From: Whitmania pigra | Taxonomy: Eukaryota; Annelida; Clitellata; Hirudinida; Haemopidae | Direction of reading: 5' to 3' | Length of the DNA stretch: 64,000 bases | Assembly (NCBI GenBank): GCA_021613335.1 | Contig: JAJTWR010000224.1 | Coordinates: forward strand, 1 to 64,000 | Part shown: in pieces, positions 9,463-18,192 of the stretch | How positions within the stretch are numbered: the first letter of the stretch is position 1 | Layout: the number at the start of each line of letters is the position of its first letter | Notes under the pieces: model-generated | What the model saw: the letters and a program-made list of their open reading frames with translations, nothing else | What the model was told of the DNA's origin: nothing | The model's database searches: none | Program-made: the position numbers and the translations under genes

Positions 9463-10760
9463 TGGACACCTCCGGAAACCTGATTTTTAAGGATCTCTGG
9501 TTGAGGAAGGGCTATTTTTTGGCATAAGTCGGGTGAAGAGGACGATGTTCCGGGGTTTGCGAGGCGACTTTACCTCGTTTTCCTTGTTCCCCAGGGTCAG
9601 ACGGGGTTCATTTTTTCCAACCAGCGCCAGCGTTTCATGTTGTAAGCCATGTTGGCCAGAGTGATGGTCGCCTCTGCTCTTGCTTTTCCGATGGTTCGGA
9701 TGAAGAGACTCATGCGATCTTTCTGTTCGGCGAAGACGCGCTCAACGCGGGCGCGGATTTTGGACTTCACCGCATTGGCCCTCGCTGTGGCCTTGCTCAT
9801 CGGTCTGCCCTTTGGTTTTTTGCGATGGATGCGGCTGACCTTGCCATGATCAAGCAGAAATTCCTCGTTGCTCTTTGAGCGGTATGCCGTATCGGCCCAT
9901 ACATCCGAGGCTGTGTTCCGGGCAATCAGCCCCTCTCGCAGCCGCGCTCCATCCGCGGCGGCGGCATCCGTGACGAGGCAGCGGCGGATGATACCATGTC
10001 GGCGGTCAATGGAAATGTGGCTTTTGTAGCCAAAGACCGGGGTCGCGATATCGATCTGCGGCGTCCCATCCTCTTTGGGCCTGGCTTTGGAGAGTTTCAT
10101 CGTCCAGCGAGCCTCTCGATCCTTCTGCCGTAATTTGGCCGGCTTGTCCTTCCATGCTTCCCTTCATGCTTCGGGGATTTGACCGGCTTTGATCGCCTCT
10201 TTCTCGCTGTCTTTGTTGCGCTGGCGTGGGGCTGCCACCAGCGTCGCGTCAATGATCTGGCCGCCCATGGCAAGATAGCCTGCATCGGAAATCATCTGAT
10301 CGAGGGTTTGAAACAGCCGGTCCAGCGCCCTGGCCGTGATCAGCGCCTCGCGAAAATCCCACAGCGTGTTGGCGTCGGGAACCGCTTCGCCGGGACGCAA
10401 ACCGCAGAACCGAAGCCAGGTCAGGCGATCTTGCACCTGGCAGGCCGTCTGCTGGAGTGACAGGCCATAGAGCCCCTGCAAGACCAGCATCTTGAACTTC
10501 AGCGCCACATCGAACCCGGGGCGTCCCCCTTTCGAGGGGTCGGAACGTCGAACCGCCTTGCTCAGAGCCGGGCGAAACTGCTCGAAGCAGACCGTTCGCT
10601 CCAGTTTCTCCAGCGGATCACCTTCCGCCGACAGAGCTTCAAGGCTGTGTTCGAAATCCCAGAAACCAACCTGACCCTATCATCAGGGCATCCATCCATC
10701 TACCGATACAGACAATTGAATCATGAAATCGTCACCAACGCCAGTTTCCGGAGGTGTCCA
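9463..10760 (-). mobile_element. IS5-family insertion sequence, copy 1 (degenerate)
   Basis: About 1.3 kb bounded by imperfect terminal inverted repeats: TGGACACCTCCGGAAAC at 9463 and its inverse ending at 10760 (CAGTTTCCGGAGGTGTCCA at 10742-10760). The interior encodes a DDE transposase on the minus strand. A second copy lies at 33183-34417. I see no clear target-site duplication in the bases flanking either end. Confidence 0.85.
9597..10686 (-). pseudogene. IS5-family DDE transposase, copy 1, broken
   Basis: Transposase of the flanking element. The N-terminal part (LEKLERTVCFEQF, ALKFKMLVLQGLYGLSLQQTACQ) lacks an in-frame start because of a one-base insertion near 10676. The catalytic segments are present: GGQIIDATLVAAPRQRNK, ADTAYRSKSNEEF and RVERVFAEQK for D, D and E. 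An in-frame TGA at 10164 follows GQIPEA. That stop arises inside an imperfect tandem repeat (13 bases at 10148-10160, 12 at 10161-10172). The C-terminal frame from ATG 10100 to the stop at 9597 is otherwise open. Not expected to make an active protein. Confidence 0.85.
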
Positions 10761-10864
10761 CCTTCATGTCGGCAATCGTTATCGCCGCAACCGTCAGTTT
10801 TTGGATCAATCAATGAGTCCTGAGCCTAGGGCGGATGTCGGATTGAGACCGCCGCCAGGGTTGC

Positions 10865-12121
10865 CTACAGCGCTTTGAACGCCAAGGCCGCCAAAAGGGT
10901 TGGCGGCACGGCTGCTATCAGCAATCCCAAGGGATGCACCGCCTCTTCCTTGAAATATTCGCGCAAAATGGCGATGCCAGCCGGGTTGGGAGCGTTGGCG
11001 ATGATGGTCAAACCGCCGCCGGTCACCGCCCCGGCCACCAGGGCGTATTTGAAATCGTCGCTCAAACCTTCGACCAGCGAGCCTAGATAGGTTAGCGCGG
11101 CATTGTCGGTGAGCGCGGTCAAGGCAATCGAGCCAAAAAATACCGCATCGCTGTTCATGCTCATGAGCAACGGCTGCAACCACCATTGCTGCTGCCCCCC
11201 CAGCACCACCAAACCGGCAAGAAAAAAGGCAACCAGCAATCCTTCACGCAAGATCAGACGGTCCTGATGGTCGCGATAGGCGGTCGCCACCCCCAAAAAA
11301 AACAAAAACAACCCCATGAACATCGCCGGATAATGGGCGAAGACCACCACCCCGGCCAAAAACAGCACATGAACCAGAGCCAGTGCCGGCGGCACGCGCG
11401 CAATGCCGCGCCCCTCGCTGCCGCTGGAAAGATGAGCCAATTCCCGCCGGAAGATCAGCCCAGCGGCAAGCGCGTTGATACAGACCGTCAAAGCGGCTTT
11501 CCAGCCGAATTGCGCCATCATGGTATCGATCCCCCAGCCCCAGGCGCCGGCGACCATCAATACCGGCGGGGCAGCAAAGGGGGTCAGGGTGCCGCCGATG
11601 GAAATATTAACGAACAGCACCCCGAGCGTGGCGTACTTCAACCGGTCGGAAATCGGCTTGGCAAATACTCTTTCGCCCAGCATCATGGCTGCCAGGGTCA
11701 TCGCTGCCGGCTCGGTAATGAAAGATCCAAGCAAAGGCACGAAAGACAAGAGCACGACATACAAGCCGAACAGCCCGCGCCCTGGAACGAAGCGCGCCAT
11801 CAGCCGAACTGCCGCGCCAGCGGTTTGCAAAACCGGACGGGTGCCGGCGATCACCATGATGGCGAACACGAACATCGGTTCGGTGAAATTACGGCCTTCG
11901 ATATAGCGGGTGGCGCTTTCCATTCCGTCAACCGCCAGCAAGAAAACGGTCAAGATCATGGCCCAAAAGCCGAAAACAACCTCGACCTCGCCCAGAAGAT
12001 GCCATACCCCGGCATGGCGCGAATATTTGTGCGCTAGATTGAGAAACAGTTTGGTGGAAAAAGTATGTAAGATGGCCAAGGCGAACAACGCGGCGCCGAT
12101 CAACTGTAAGGCGGTCGGCAT
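10865..12121 (-). CDS. Putative Na+/H+ antiporter family membrane protein (DUF1504 type)
   Basis: Polytopic membrane protein of 418 residues, matching what I recall of the Na_H_antiport_2 (DUF1504) family: the conserved LGSFITEPAAMTLAAMMLG around residue 145, FVNISIGGTLTPFAAPPVLMV near 185, and ALTDNAALTYLGSL followed by GGGLTIIANAPNPAG near the C-terminus. The paired TEPAA and IANAPNPAG motifs resemble the re-entrant loops of ion-transporter-superfamily antiporters. An AAGGAGAAG ribosome-binding site precedes ATG 12121. It follows the squalene/phytoene synthase family gene by 24 bases and is probably co-transcribed. Substrate is inferred from family only. Confidence 0.8.
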   Translation of the reverse strand: MPTALQLIGAALFALAILHTFSTKLFLNLAHKYSRHAGVWHLLGEVEVVFGFWAMILTVFLLAVDGMESATRYIEGRNFTEPMFVFAIMVIAGTRPVLQTAGAAVRLMARFVPGRGLFGLYVVLLSFVPLLGSFITEPAAMTLAAMMLGERVFAKPISDRLKYATLGVLFVNISIGGTLTPFAAPPVLMVAGAWGWGIDTMMAQFGWKAALTVCINALAAGLIFRRELAHLSSGSEGRGIARVPPALALVHVLFLAGVVVFAHYPAMFMGLFLFFLGVATAYRDHQDRLILREGLLVAFFLAGLVVLGGQQQWWLQPLLMSMNSDAVFFGSIALTALTDNAALTYLGSLVEGLSDDFKYALVAGAVTGGGLTIIANAPNPAGIAILREYFKEEAVHPLGLLIAAVPPTLLAALAFKAL

Positions 12122-12145
12122 CGGCGCTTCTCCTTTATGGCGTAT

Positions 12146-12993
12146 TTACCAGCGACCGCTCCAATGGCCCATGGCCAAGCGCGCCGCCAACCAAGGGCTT
12201 GACCGCAAAACGACCGGATCGAAAGGGTCATACTTGCGCGCGGCCAGACGGTTCAAGCCATGATCGGCTAAGATGGCGGCAAAAAAAGGCCGGATACAAG
12301 TCCTTACCGATTTTTTTGCCGGTCTTGGCGGACCCTTGCGAGATAGCCGCGGGCAAGATCGGCGATCTCGATAACCAGCGGCGCCAGCCTGTCTCTGCCC
12401 TTGCCGTCCAGCACCATTCCTGGCGTCAGCCCCATCGCAGCGAGCCGGTCGCAGGGCAGGTCGACCCGGCCATGAAGGGCGCGCAGCCGGGCGATACGCA
12501 TCAAACCAACCGCCCCATGCGCGCGGCCAACCAGCCGGGCTATCCTGTCCTGTCTGGTATCGCCGCCCAGCAGCCGGGCGGCTGAACAAACGAGCGCACC
12601 CGCCGTTTGATCGATTCTGGCAAGCAAGGCCGCTAGATCAGCCGGAGAACCGGCGGACAACTCTTTCTCCCGGCCATCGATCAACTGCTCCAACCATTCA
12701 CAAGGCAACGGGCGGCGGCGGAGCAGATCCGCCAAGGCTTCGGCGACCGCGTGCCGTCCAACCGCGCGCCCCGCCCGTATGTCTGCCAATACCTGACGCC
12801 ACCATTGAAAACGGATTTGCCCCATGATCGGTTCGCGTACCGTTTGGTACACACGAGCCAATTCAAGATTAAAAGCATAAAGAATAAAAAGATCTTCTCG
12901 CGCCGAGAGTGGAGCGAACAGCGTAGTCAAGAAGCGTTCGCGGTCATGGCGGCGCACTTGTTCACCACAATAAGATAAGGCAGGATCCGCCAT
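12146..12993 (-). CDS. Squalene/phytoene synthase family protein (NDUFAF6-like), one frameshift
   Basis: Isoprenyl-synthase fold protein. From ATG 12993 (MADPALSYCGEQVRRHDRER) the frame shows LFAPLSAREDLFILYAFNLELARV, REPIMGQIRFQWWR and a GGDTRQDRIARLVGRAHGAVGLMR segment. The metal-binding aspartate-rich motifs of true synthases are weak, so it more likely resembles the complex I assembly factor branch common in Alphaproteobacteria. The frame stops at 12304, but a family-like C-terminus (PFFAAILADHGLNRL, YDPFDP, ending GHWSGRW) continues in another frame to 12146. The switch is at a run of seven T at 12311-12317; one extra base would give about 282 residues. The start at 13110 would add an unlikely repeat-coded leader. 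Confidence 0.78.
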
Positions 12994-13033
12994 GTCGTTA
13001 TCGTCACGATTGTCAAAACACCTTATCGACGCT

Positions 13034-13081
13034 ACAAAGAGCATCGTCGCATCCGCGACAAAGGGCATCGTCGCATCCGCG
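13034..13081. repeat. Two tandem 24-bp units in the sodB leader
   Basis: Two adjacent copies of a 24-base unit beginning ACAAAG and ending GCATCGTCGCATCCGCG, differing at one base (13034-13057 and 13058-13081). They lie between the divergent starts of the synthase-family gene (12993) and sodB (13205). No function is visible; it could be a slipped duplication. Confidence 0.75.
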
Positions 13082-13204
13082 ACCGCGTGTCGCATATTTT
13101 GGCGCCGCAAACAAGGATTTACGTTGCCAGAGCTTCACATCCGCGCCTGGCGGCCCCATCTTTTTCGGGCCGCTGTCATGCGGAAGTCAAATAAAGAGGA
13201 CGCC

Positions 13205-13804
13205 ATGGCTTTTGAACTTCCAGCTCTGCCCTATGCCCCGACCGCTCTTGAGCCGCATATGTCGGCTAAGACTTTCGAATTTCATCACGGCAAGCATCAC
13301 CAAGCCTATGTTACGAATCTAAACAACCTGATCAAGGATACTCCGCTGGCTTCACATTCTTTGGTGGAGATCGTCAAGGCATCGGCCGGCGATAGCGCCA
13401 AGGCGGGTATTTTCAACAACGCAGCGCAAGTGTGGAACCATACTTTCTTTTGGAATTCGATGAAACCGAATGGCGGCGGCGCGCCAACCGGCGCCCTAGC
13501 GGCCAAGATCGATGCCACGTTCGGCAGCCTTTCCGCCTTCAAAGAACAGTTCAAGGCGGCGGCGGTCGGGCAGTTTGGCAGCGGTTGGGCCTGGCTGGTG
13601 GCGGAGAAGGGCGAGTTGAAGATCACCAAGACCGCCAATGCCGACAGCCCGATCGCCCATGGTCAAAGCCCGCTTTTGACTGTCGATGTCTGGGAGCATG
13701 CCTATTATCTGGATTACCAGAATCGGCGGCCTGATTTTGTCCAAACCTTTTTGGACACGTTGGTCAATTGGGAGTTTTCCGCTGCCAATCTGGCGGCGGC
13801 GTGA
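13205..13804 (+). CDS. sodB: Superoxide dismutase, iron type
   Basis: Converts superoxide to hydrogen peroxide and oxygen, cytoplasmic. From ATG 13205 (AGAGGA ribosome-binding site) it has 199 residues. Metal ligands are His27, His79, Asp161 and His165 within EFHHGKHH, VWNHTFFW and DVWEHAYY. Gln75 before the second ligand (NNAAQVWNH) and the FFWNSMKPNGGG segment indicate the Fe-type rather than the Mn-type enzyme. The frame is open upstream to 12992 but that part codes for the tandem repeat and has no homology. A strong hairpin follows the stop. Confidence 0.96.
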   Translation: MAFELPALPYAPTALEPHMSAKTFEFHHGKHHQAYVTNLNNLIKDTPLASHSLVEIVKASAGDSAKAGIFNNAAQVWNHTFFWNSMKPNGGGAPTGALAAKIDATFGSLSAFKEQFKAAAVGQFGSGWAWLVAEKGELKITKTANADSPIAHGQSPLLTVDVWEHAYYLDYQNRRPDFVQTFLDTLVNWEFSAANLAAA

Positions 13805-13816
13805 TATTACACTGGC

Positions 13817-13840
13817 GAAAGGGGGTCATGGCCCCCTTTC
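13817..13840 (+). terminator. Hairpin downstream of sodB
   Basis: Perfect 9-bp stem GAAAGGGGG / CCCCCTTTC with a six-base loop, 13 bases after the sodB stop. It lacks a clear T tract, so it may stabilise the 3' end as well as, or instead of, terminating transcription. Confidence 0.7.
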
Positions 13841-13952
13841 CTAAATGGCGATCGGGGCGGCCGCAGCCTTGCGATTCTCGCTTGTCAGCACATTATATTC
13901 GCCCGAAACCTTCAAAGGTCTCCCGCCCCACGAATTCATATGCAAACACTTA

Positions 13953-13980
13953 CCGGTTTTACAGCGCCGCATTACGCTTG
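13953..13980 (+). repeat. 28-base segment shared with the leader at 38323-38350
   Basis: Starts CCGGTTTTACAGCGCCGC and ends ATTACGCTTG. The same segment with about three mismatches lies 20 bases before the metallo-hydrolase gene at 38370. Here it is followed by a purine-rich AGAGGAACAG and an ATG whose frame closes after three codons (ATG AGC GCC TAA at about 14002). It looks like a gene leader whose gene is gone. The rest of 13841-14065 shows no gene. Confidence 0.5.
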
Positions 13981-14065
13981 AGATCCTGACGAGAGGAACA
14001 GAATGAGCGCCTAAAACCGGATCGAAACGGGTAACTTCGCTGCGCTCAAACCGATTGCCGCCACG

Positions 14066-14272
14066 CTAGATCGTCAGCATGAGCTGAAGCACCGATCGCG
14101 CCGGCGAATAACCGCGATTACTCCCGGGCAAGGGAAGACTGACCTCTTGCAACGCTTGATGAAAACCTAAATGGTCCAGCATCCGTTTCAACAAGCCCAT
14201 ACCACCCCAAGGTATAACATCACGCTCGCTGAACCGAAGCTCAAAATCCGGCAGCTTCCCACCTGAAAACAA
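14066..14272 (-). pseudogene. Transposase N-terminal fragment (IS1380-like)
   Basis: Sixty-eight residues (FELRFSERDVIPWGGMGLL, KRMLDHLGF, LPGSNRGYSPARSVLQLML) resembling the N-terminus of DDE transposases I associate with the IS1380 group. The frame closes at 14066 long before a catalytic domain could be encoded, and no continuation is visible in other frames, so it is a truncated relic. Family assignment is from memory of the motif and moderately sure. Confidence 0.55.
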
Positions 14273-14442
14273 TGAAAAAAATCAGACGCAAAATATATCA
14301 TTTTGATTTTATATATGTTTTCCCAATAGAAGTCATTAGAAATGCACAGACATCCCGCCCTAATGAAAATTCTGAATTCATGCGGCCTTGGGGTAAGAAG
14401 ATGTCCGACATCCGTTTCCTCCCTTTGGTCGCTGCGCTGGCG

Positions 14443-15555
14443 TTAGGCCGAGATCACCTTGGTATAAGCGTCGAGCGCAGCCGAATAATGAGCCGCGTAC
14501 CAGTCGATATCCAAAACCACCTGCTGTCCGGCATTGGCGGGGTCGATGCAGTTGTAGCGTTTCTTTTCGGCTGGGATAAGAGCATCCGCTGCCGGATTGC
14601 CAGGTCCGTGACCAAGCATCTCGAACATGACCACCTGATTGGCGGAATCTTGGAGCGAGGCGATAAATTCCATTGCAACCTTAGCGCCTGCCGGATTGTT
14701 CTTGATCACAGCCATTCCGCCCGGACTGAGGACTCCTTCATTCCACAGATGTTTGATACGCCCGTTGGTGTCTTTTTCGAGCAAACCGGCGCGTGTACTC
14801 CAAACAAGGGCCATGGAGGCATCGCCCGACAGCAGCGCATTCTGACTTTCCGCTCCATTGCCCCAATAGACAGCCACATTATTTTTGAAGGGTTTGATTT
14901 TGGCGTGAGCCCGGTCAAGATCGAGCGGGTAGAGTTTCTCCTTGGGCACGCCATCGGCGAGCAATGCCGCCTCCCAAACCCCAGTTCCCCATTTATAGAG
15001 GGAGCGTTTGCCGGGAAACCCCTTCACATCGAAGAAGTCTGCCATGTTGGCTGGCGCCCTATCGCCATATTTTTTAGAATCGTAGGCAAGAATATAGCTG
15101 ACGAAGTAGGTGGCGACCTCATATTCCCAGGCCATGCCCTGACGGGTTTTCGCCTTATCGACGATGGTATAGTCGATCGGTTCGAGCATACCCTGCCTGC
15201 CAAGAGTAATGGCGGAAAATGCATCGGCGTCGATCACATCCCAAGTGGGTTTGCCGCTTTTGAACTGGGCCATGATGCCGCCTTCGGTAGGGCCGGATCC
15301 GTCTTGCTTGACCGCGATGCCTGTCGCTTTGGTAAAGCCTTGGATATAAGCTGCATCATAGGCTTTGATGGCATCGCCCCCCCAATTGACAAAAACGAGC
15401 GACGGGTTGGCAGCAAGAGCCTGCTCGCTTTGTGCAGCGAGAGGGGCCAGACCCAAAAGCGCTGCGGCCTTGAGAAGAGAGCGTCGATCGATGCGGCCGG
15501 CTAAATAGGCTTCTTCAAGCCGTTGAGCGCAATCTACGAGAAAGTTCCTATGCAT
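14443..15555 (-). CDS. Periplasmic polyamine-type ABC substrate-binding protein (PotD-like), orphan
   Basis: Extracellular solute-binding protein family 1, similar to PotD/PotF receptors for spermidine or putrescine. It has 370 residues from ATG 15555. The leader carries a twin-arginine motif DRRSLLKAAALLGLAPLAA with an ALA cleavage region, suggesting Tat export. The mature part has LVFVNWGGDAIKAYDAAY, FKSGKPTWDVIDADAFS and GDASMALVWSTRAG, all typical of the family. No ATPase or permease gene is adjacent, so it must use components encoded elsewhere or be a leftover. A flanking transposase relic supports past rearrangement. Confidence 0.88.
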   Translation of the reverse strand: MHRNFLVDCAQRLEEAYLAGRIDRRSLLKAAALLGLAPLAAQSEQALAANPSLVFVNWGGDAIKAYDAAYIQGFTKATGIAVKQDGSGPTEGGIMAQFKSGKPTWDVIDADAFSAITLGRQGMLEPIDYTIVDKAKTRQGMAWEYEVATYFVSYILAYDSKKYGDRAPANMADFFDVKGFPGKRSLYKWGTGVWEAALLADGVPKEKLYPLDLDRAHAKIKPFKNNVAVYWGNGAESQNALLSGDASMALVWSTRAGLLEKDTNGRIKHLWNEGVLSPGGMAVIKNNPAGAKVAMEFIASLQDSANQVVMFEMLGHGPGNPAADALIPAEKKRYNCIDPANAGQQVVLDIDWYAAHYSAALDAYTKVISA

Positions 15556-15887
15556 TTTATACCCTTTCTGATTGTCAAGATGCCTATATCAGCTCGGATC
15601 AGCCGCATGGAGAACGATGCGCCCATTGGGGCATGAGAGAAGGCGAAGCGAAGAGCTGCGCCAGGATCGCGCGCAAGCAGGGCGGGTCGGCGGTCATGAG
15701 TTTTGCAGTCAGTCGCTTTTTCAAAGAGGATTTTGGCGCTAACCGAATTTGATGGCAATCGATAAAATCTCGTTTTTCTGCGAAAAAGACCACCCCTCTT
15801 CCGTGCGAAGCCAACCGTCCCCGCAACCAATTTTGCAACCAAATTTTGCAACCAAATTTTCACTGGCATCAGGACAGTGGTCTGGTA
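15556..15887. other. Intergenic stretch without a recognisable gene
   Basis: About 330 bases between the PotD-like gene and the oxidoreductase gene. The only structure I see is a short iterated motif near 15833-15862, where AATTTTGCAACCA occurs about three times in a row with small changes. Open frames here are short and show no family resemblance. It should contain the promoter of the PotD-like gene near 15556. Confidence 0.5.
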
Positions 15888-16605
15888 TCAGGATCCCTTT
15901 TCCGAAGGGAGTTTTGGGCTCATATCCGGATTGAAATTTTTGAGTGAGGGCATTGCAAGCGCCGGGCGACAATCCAACCTCCGCAGACTTTCGACGTAGT
16001 CGGCCAGGATAGTTTCGCGCTCCTCCGGTTTTAGGTACGGGATGTGCCATCCGATGAACGGTTCAAGCACTTTGTAACCGACATAAGCCAGCGTGCCCTG
16101 CAGGATGGGACGCAACATTTGGTCGAGCGAACCATGAAGGCAGGCCTCGCCGAACATATGTTCGCGCCCCCCGAGGGTAAGGCCGAGGAAGGCGCGTTTA
16201 CCGACCATCCCGCCCGCGTCGTAAATTCGCCGTCCCCCGTAGCAGAGGCCGAAACGAGGACGCGGTCAAACCAACCCTTCAGGATTGCCGGCATCGAAAA
16301 CCAGTAGATGGGAAATTGAGGATAAGCAAGTCGGCGCCGAGCAGCTTGTCCAGTTCCGCTCGAATGTCCGGTGCAATCGAACCGGCGTCGATATTGTGGC
16401 GCTGTTCGAGCGCATAGCTCAGATATTCCGGATTACGGCGGGAAGCGAAATCCGCCGCGCTAGCAATCGGATTCCAGCCCATGGCGTAAAGATCGGAATG
16501 GGCCGCGTCATGGCCAAGGTCGCGCATAACCTCGACGGATGCTCTTGCCATGGATGCAATGAACGAATTTGGCTCGGGCGTTGCGCTGACGACGAAAACG
16601 TTCAT
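15888..16605 (-). CDS. NAD(P)H-dependent flavodoxin-fold oxidoreductase (NQO/MdaB-like), two frameshifts
   Basis: Quinone-reductase-like flavoprotein. The first frame from ATG 16605 gives MNVFVVSATPEPNSFIASMA and LLGADLLILNFP, the FMN-binding fold start, and then breaks near 16310-16313. A second frame continues MPAILKGWFDRVLV, and a third carries YDAGGMVGKRAFLGLTLGG to the end at 15888. The second break is near 16249-16250. Both breaks sit in short C/G runs and each needs one added base; with both added the length would be 239 residues, normal for the family. It overlaps none of its neighbours and is followed three bases upstream by the enoyl-CoA hydratase stop. Confidence 0.78.
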
Positions 16606-16607
16606 TT

Positions 16608-17402
16608 CTATTTTCCTTTCCAGACAGGATCGCGCTTATCGGCAAAAGCCCTGGCGCCTTCCAGCAAATCTTCCGAACCGTAAAGAAGATCGACCGTCGT
16701 CAGCTTGCGTCGCATGACGAGATTCATCATGGTCTGGAAATCTTCACGCTCAGCGCGACGAACGATTTCTTTGATCGCGGCGTAAACCAGCGGTGGGCCG
16801 GACGCGAGCAACCGCGCAATTTCCCACACGCGCGCCTCAAGCTTTTCTTTGGGGAGCACTTCGTTGATGAAACCCCAGCGATGGGCTTCGTGCGCGTCGA
16901 TCCAGCGACCGGTCAGCAACAGTTCCATCGCGACGTGATACGGGATGCGCTTGGGCAAGCGGATGGTCGCTGCATCGGCAATCGTCCCGGAGCGAATTTC
17001 CGGCAATGAGAAGGAGGAGTGGTCCGCAGCATAGATCAGATCGCACGAAAGGGCGAGTTCGAGACCGCCGCCAGCAGCCATACCGCTGACACAGCCGATC
17101 ACCGGTTTGTTCAGATCCCGCAATTCCTGAATACCGCCAAACCCGCCGACGCCGTAATCGCCGTCGATGAGAGCGCCTTCGGCCGCCGCTTTCAAATCCC
17201 ATCCGGCGCAGAAGAATCGGTCGCCGGCGGTCTTGAGGATGGCGATGCGCAATTCGGGGTCGTCACGAAATTCAGCAAAGGTTCGCCCCATAACGCGCGA
17301 TGTCAGAAGATCGATGGCGTTGGCTTTGGGCCGATCCAGGGTGACTTCCAGAATGGCGCCTTCGCGGCGGGTTGTTATTGTGGCTTCGGCTTGCTTGCTC
17401 AT
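16608..17402 (-). CDS. Enoyl-CoA hydratase/isomerase family protein, CaiD-like, copy 1
   Basis: Crotonase-fold enzyme of 264 residues from ATG 17402 (MSKQAEATITTRREG). The oxyanion-hole residues are in KTAGDRFFCAGWDLKAAAEG and VSGMAAGGGLELALSCDLIYAAD, and the C-terminus RAFADKRDPVWKGK is typical of carnitinyl-CoA dehydratase (CaiD) relatives. It lies one base after the stop of a paralogue at 17404 and is the fourth gene of a minus-strand acyl-CoA operon. It probably hydrates a 2-enoyl-CoA or dehydrates a 3-hydroxyacyl-CoA; the true substrate is not shown by sequence. Confidence 0.88.
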   Translation of the reverse strand: MSKQAEATITTRREGAILEVTLDRPKANAIDLLTSRVMGRTFAEFRDDPELRIAILKTAGDRFFCAGWDLKAAAEGALIDGDYGVGGFGGIQELRDLNKPVIGCVSGMAAGGGLELALSCDLIYAADHSSFSLPEIRSGTIADAATIRLPKRIPYHVAMELLLTGRWIDAHEAHRWGFINEVLPKEKLEARVWEIARLLASGPPLVYAAIKEIVRRAEREDFQTMMNLVMRRKLTTVDLLYGSEDLLEGARAFADKRDPVWKGK

Positions 17403-17403
17403 T

Positions 17404-18192
17404 CTATCGGCCTTTCCACACCGGGTCGCGTTTTTCGATCGCCGCGCGGGGGCCCTCCAGAGCATCCTCGCTTTCGATCAACGCGTTGAACAGAGGAAAA
17501 TTTCCAGCGCGCATTGCTCTATAACTCTCAGCCAGACTCATATGTTCGGCCATGCGCGCTGTCTGTTTGGCAGCCGCGACGGAAAGCGGCGCGGAGCGCA
17601 GGATTCGCGCCGCAAGCGCGCGCGCGGCCGTCATCAGTTCGGCCTTGGGCACGACTTCATTGACCAGTCCCCAGCGCAAACAATCCTGCGCGTTGAAGCG
17701 CCGACCGCCGTAGAGCGCTTCGTTCGCAATGACCTTGGGCAGAAGTCTTGGCAGGACGAAAGAGGCAATATCCGGCAAAACGCCAAGCGACGTTTCCGGT
17801 AGCCAAAATTGTGCGTGGCTGGCGGCGACGATGAAGTCGGCGGTGAGGAGGATTTCAAAGCCGGCGCCTATGGCGTAACCATTGACGGCGCAGATGACCG
17901 GCTTTTCCAAACCCGGCAGTTCTGCAAAGCCGTAAATACCGCCCTGACCGTAGTCGGCGATGTAGCCGCCGCCGCCGGTCGCGGCAGCTTCGTTCAGATC
18001 CCAGCCGGCGGAAAAGAATTTCTCGCCGCCGCCAGAAAAGATCGCCACCCGCAGTTCCGGGTCATCGCGAAAAACGGCAAAAGCGTCTCCGAGCTTGCGG
18101 CTGCTCGGCTGATCGATGGCATTGGCCTTGGGGCGGTCGAGCGTGATCTCAAGGATCTGACCATTTCGGATGATTTTTATATCTTCAGTCAT
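17404..18192 (-). CDS. Enoyl-CoA hydratase/isomerase family protein, CaiD-like, copy 2
   Basis: Second crotonase-fold enzyme, 262 residues, from ATG 18192 (MTEDIKIIRNGQILEITLDR). It shares LDRPKANAID, FRDDPELR(V/I)AI, AGWDLN and RDPVWKGR with copy 1 but differs strongly in the active-site lid (GGGGYIADYGQGGIYGF) and around the second acid residue (PETSLGVLPDIASFVLPRLL), so the two likely act on different intermediates. Start and stop are tightly packed with its neighbours (one-base overlap with the synthetase stop at 18192). Confidence 0.88.
   Translation of the reverse strand: MTEDIKIIRNGQILEITLDRPKANAIDQPSSRKLGDAFAVFRDDPELRVAIFSGGGEKFFSAGWDLNEAAATGGGGYIADYGQGGIYGFAELPGLEKPVICAVNGYAIGAGFEILLTADFIVAASHAQFWLPETSLGVLPDIASFVLPRLLPKVIANEALYGGRRFNAQDCLRWGLVNEVVPKAELMTAARALAARILRSAPLSVAAAKQTARMAEHMSLAESYRAMRAGNFPLFNALIESEDALEGPRAAIEKRDPVWKGR

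Noticed and set aside
9463..10760. Target-site duplication of IS copy 1
   Set aside because: The bases outside the inverted repeats (AAGC on the left, CCTT on the right) do not form a convincing direct repeat.
14272..15504. Long plus-strand open frame of 410 codons
   Set aside because: It is antisense to the PotD-like receptor gene, whose protein has a signal peptide and family motifs; the plus-strand product has no recognisable features.
15534..15869. Minus-strand frame of 111 codons before the PotD-like gene
   Set aside because: It overlaps the PotD-like start, includes the iterated AATTTTGCAACC motif, and has no family resemblance.
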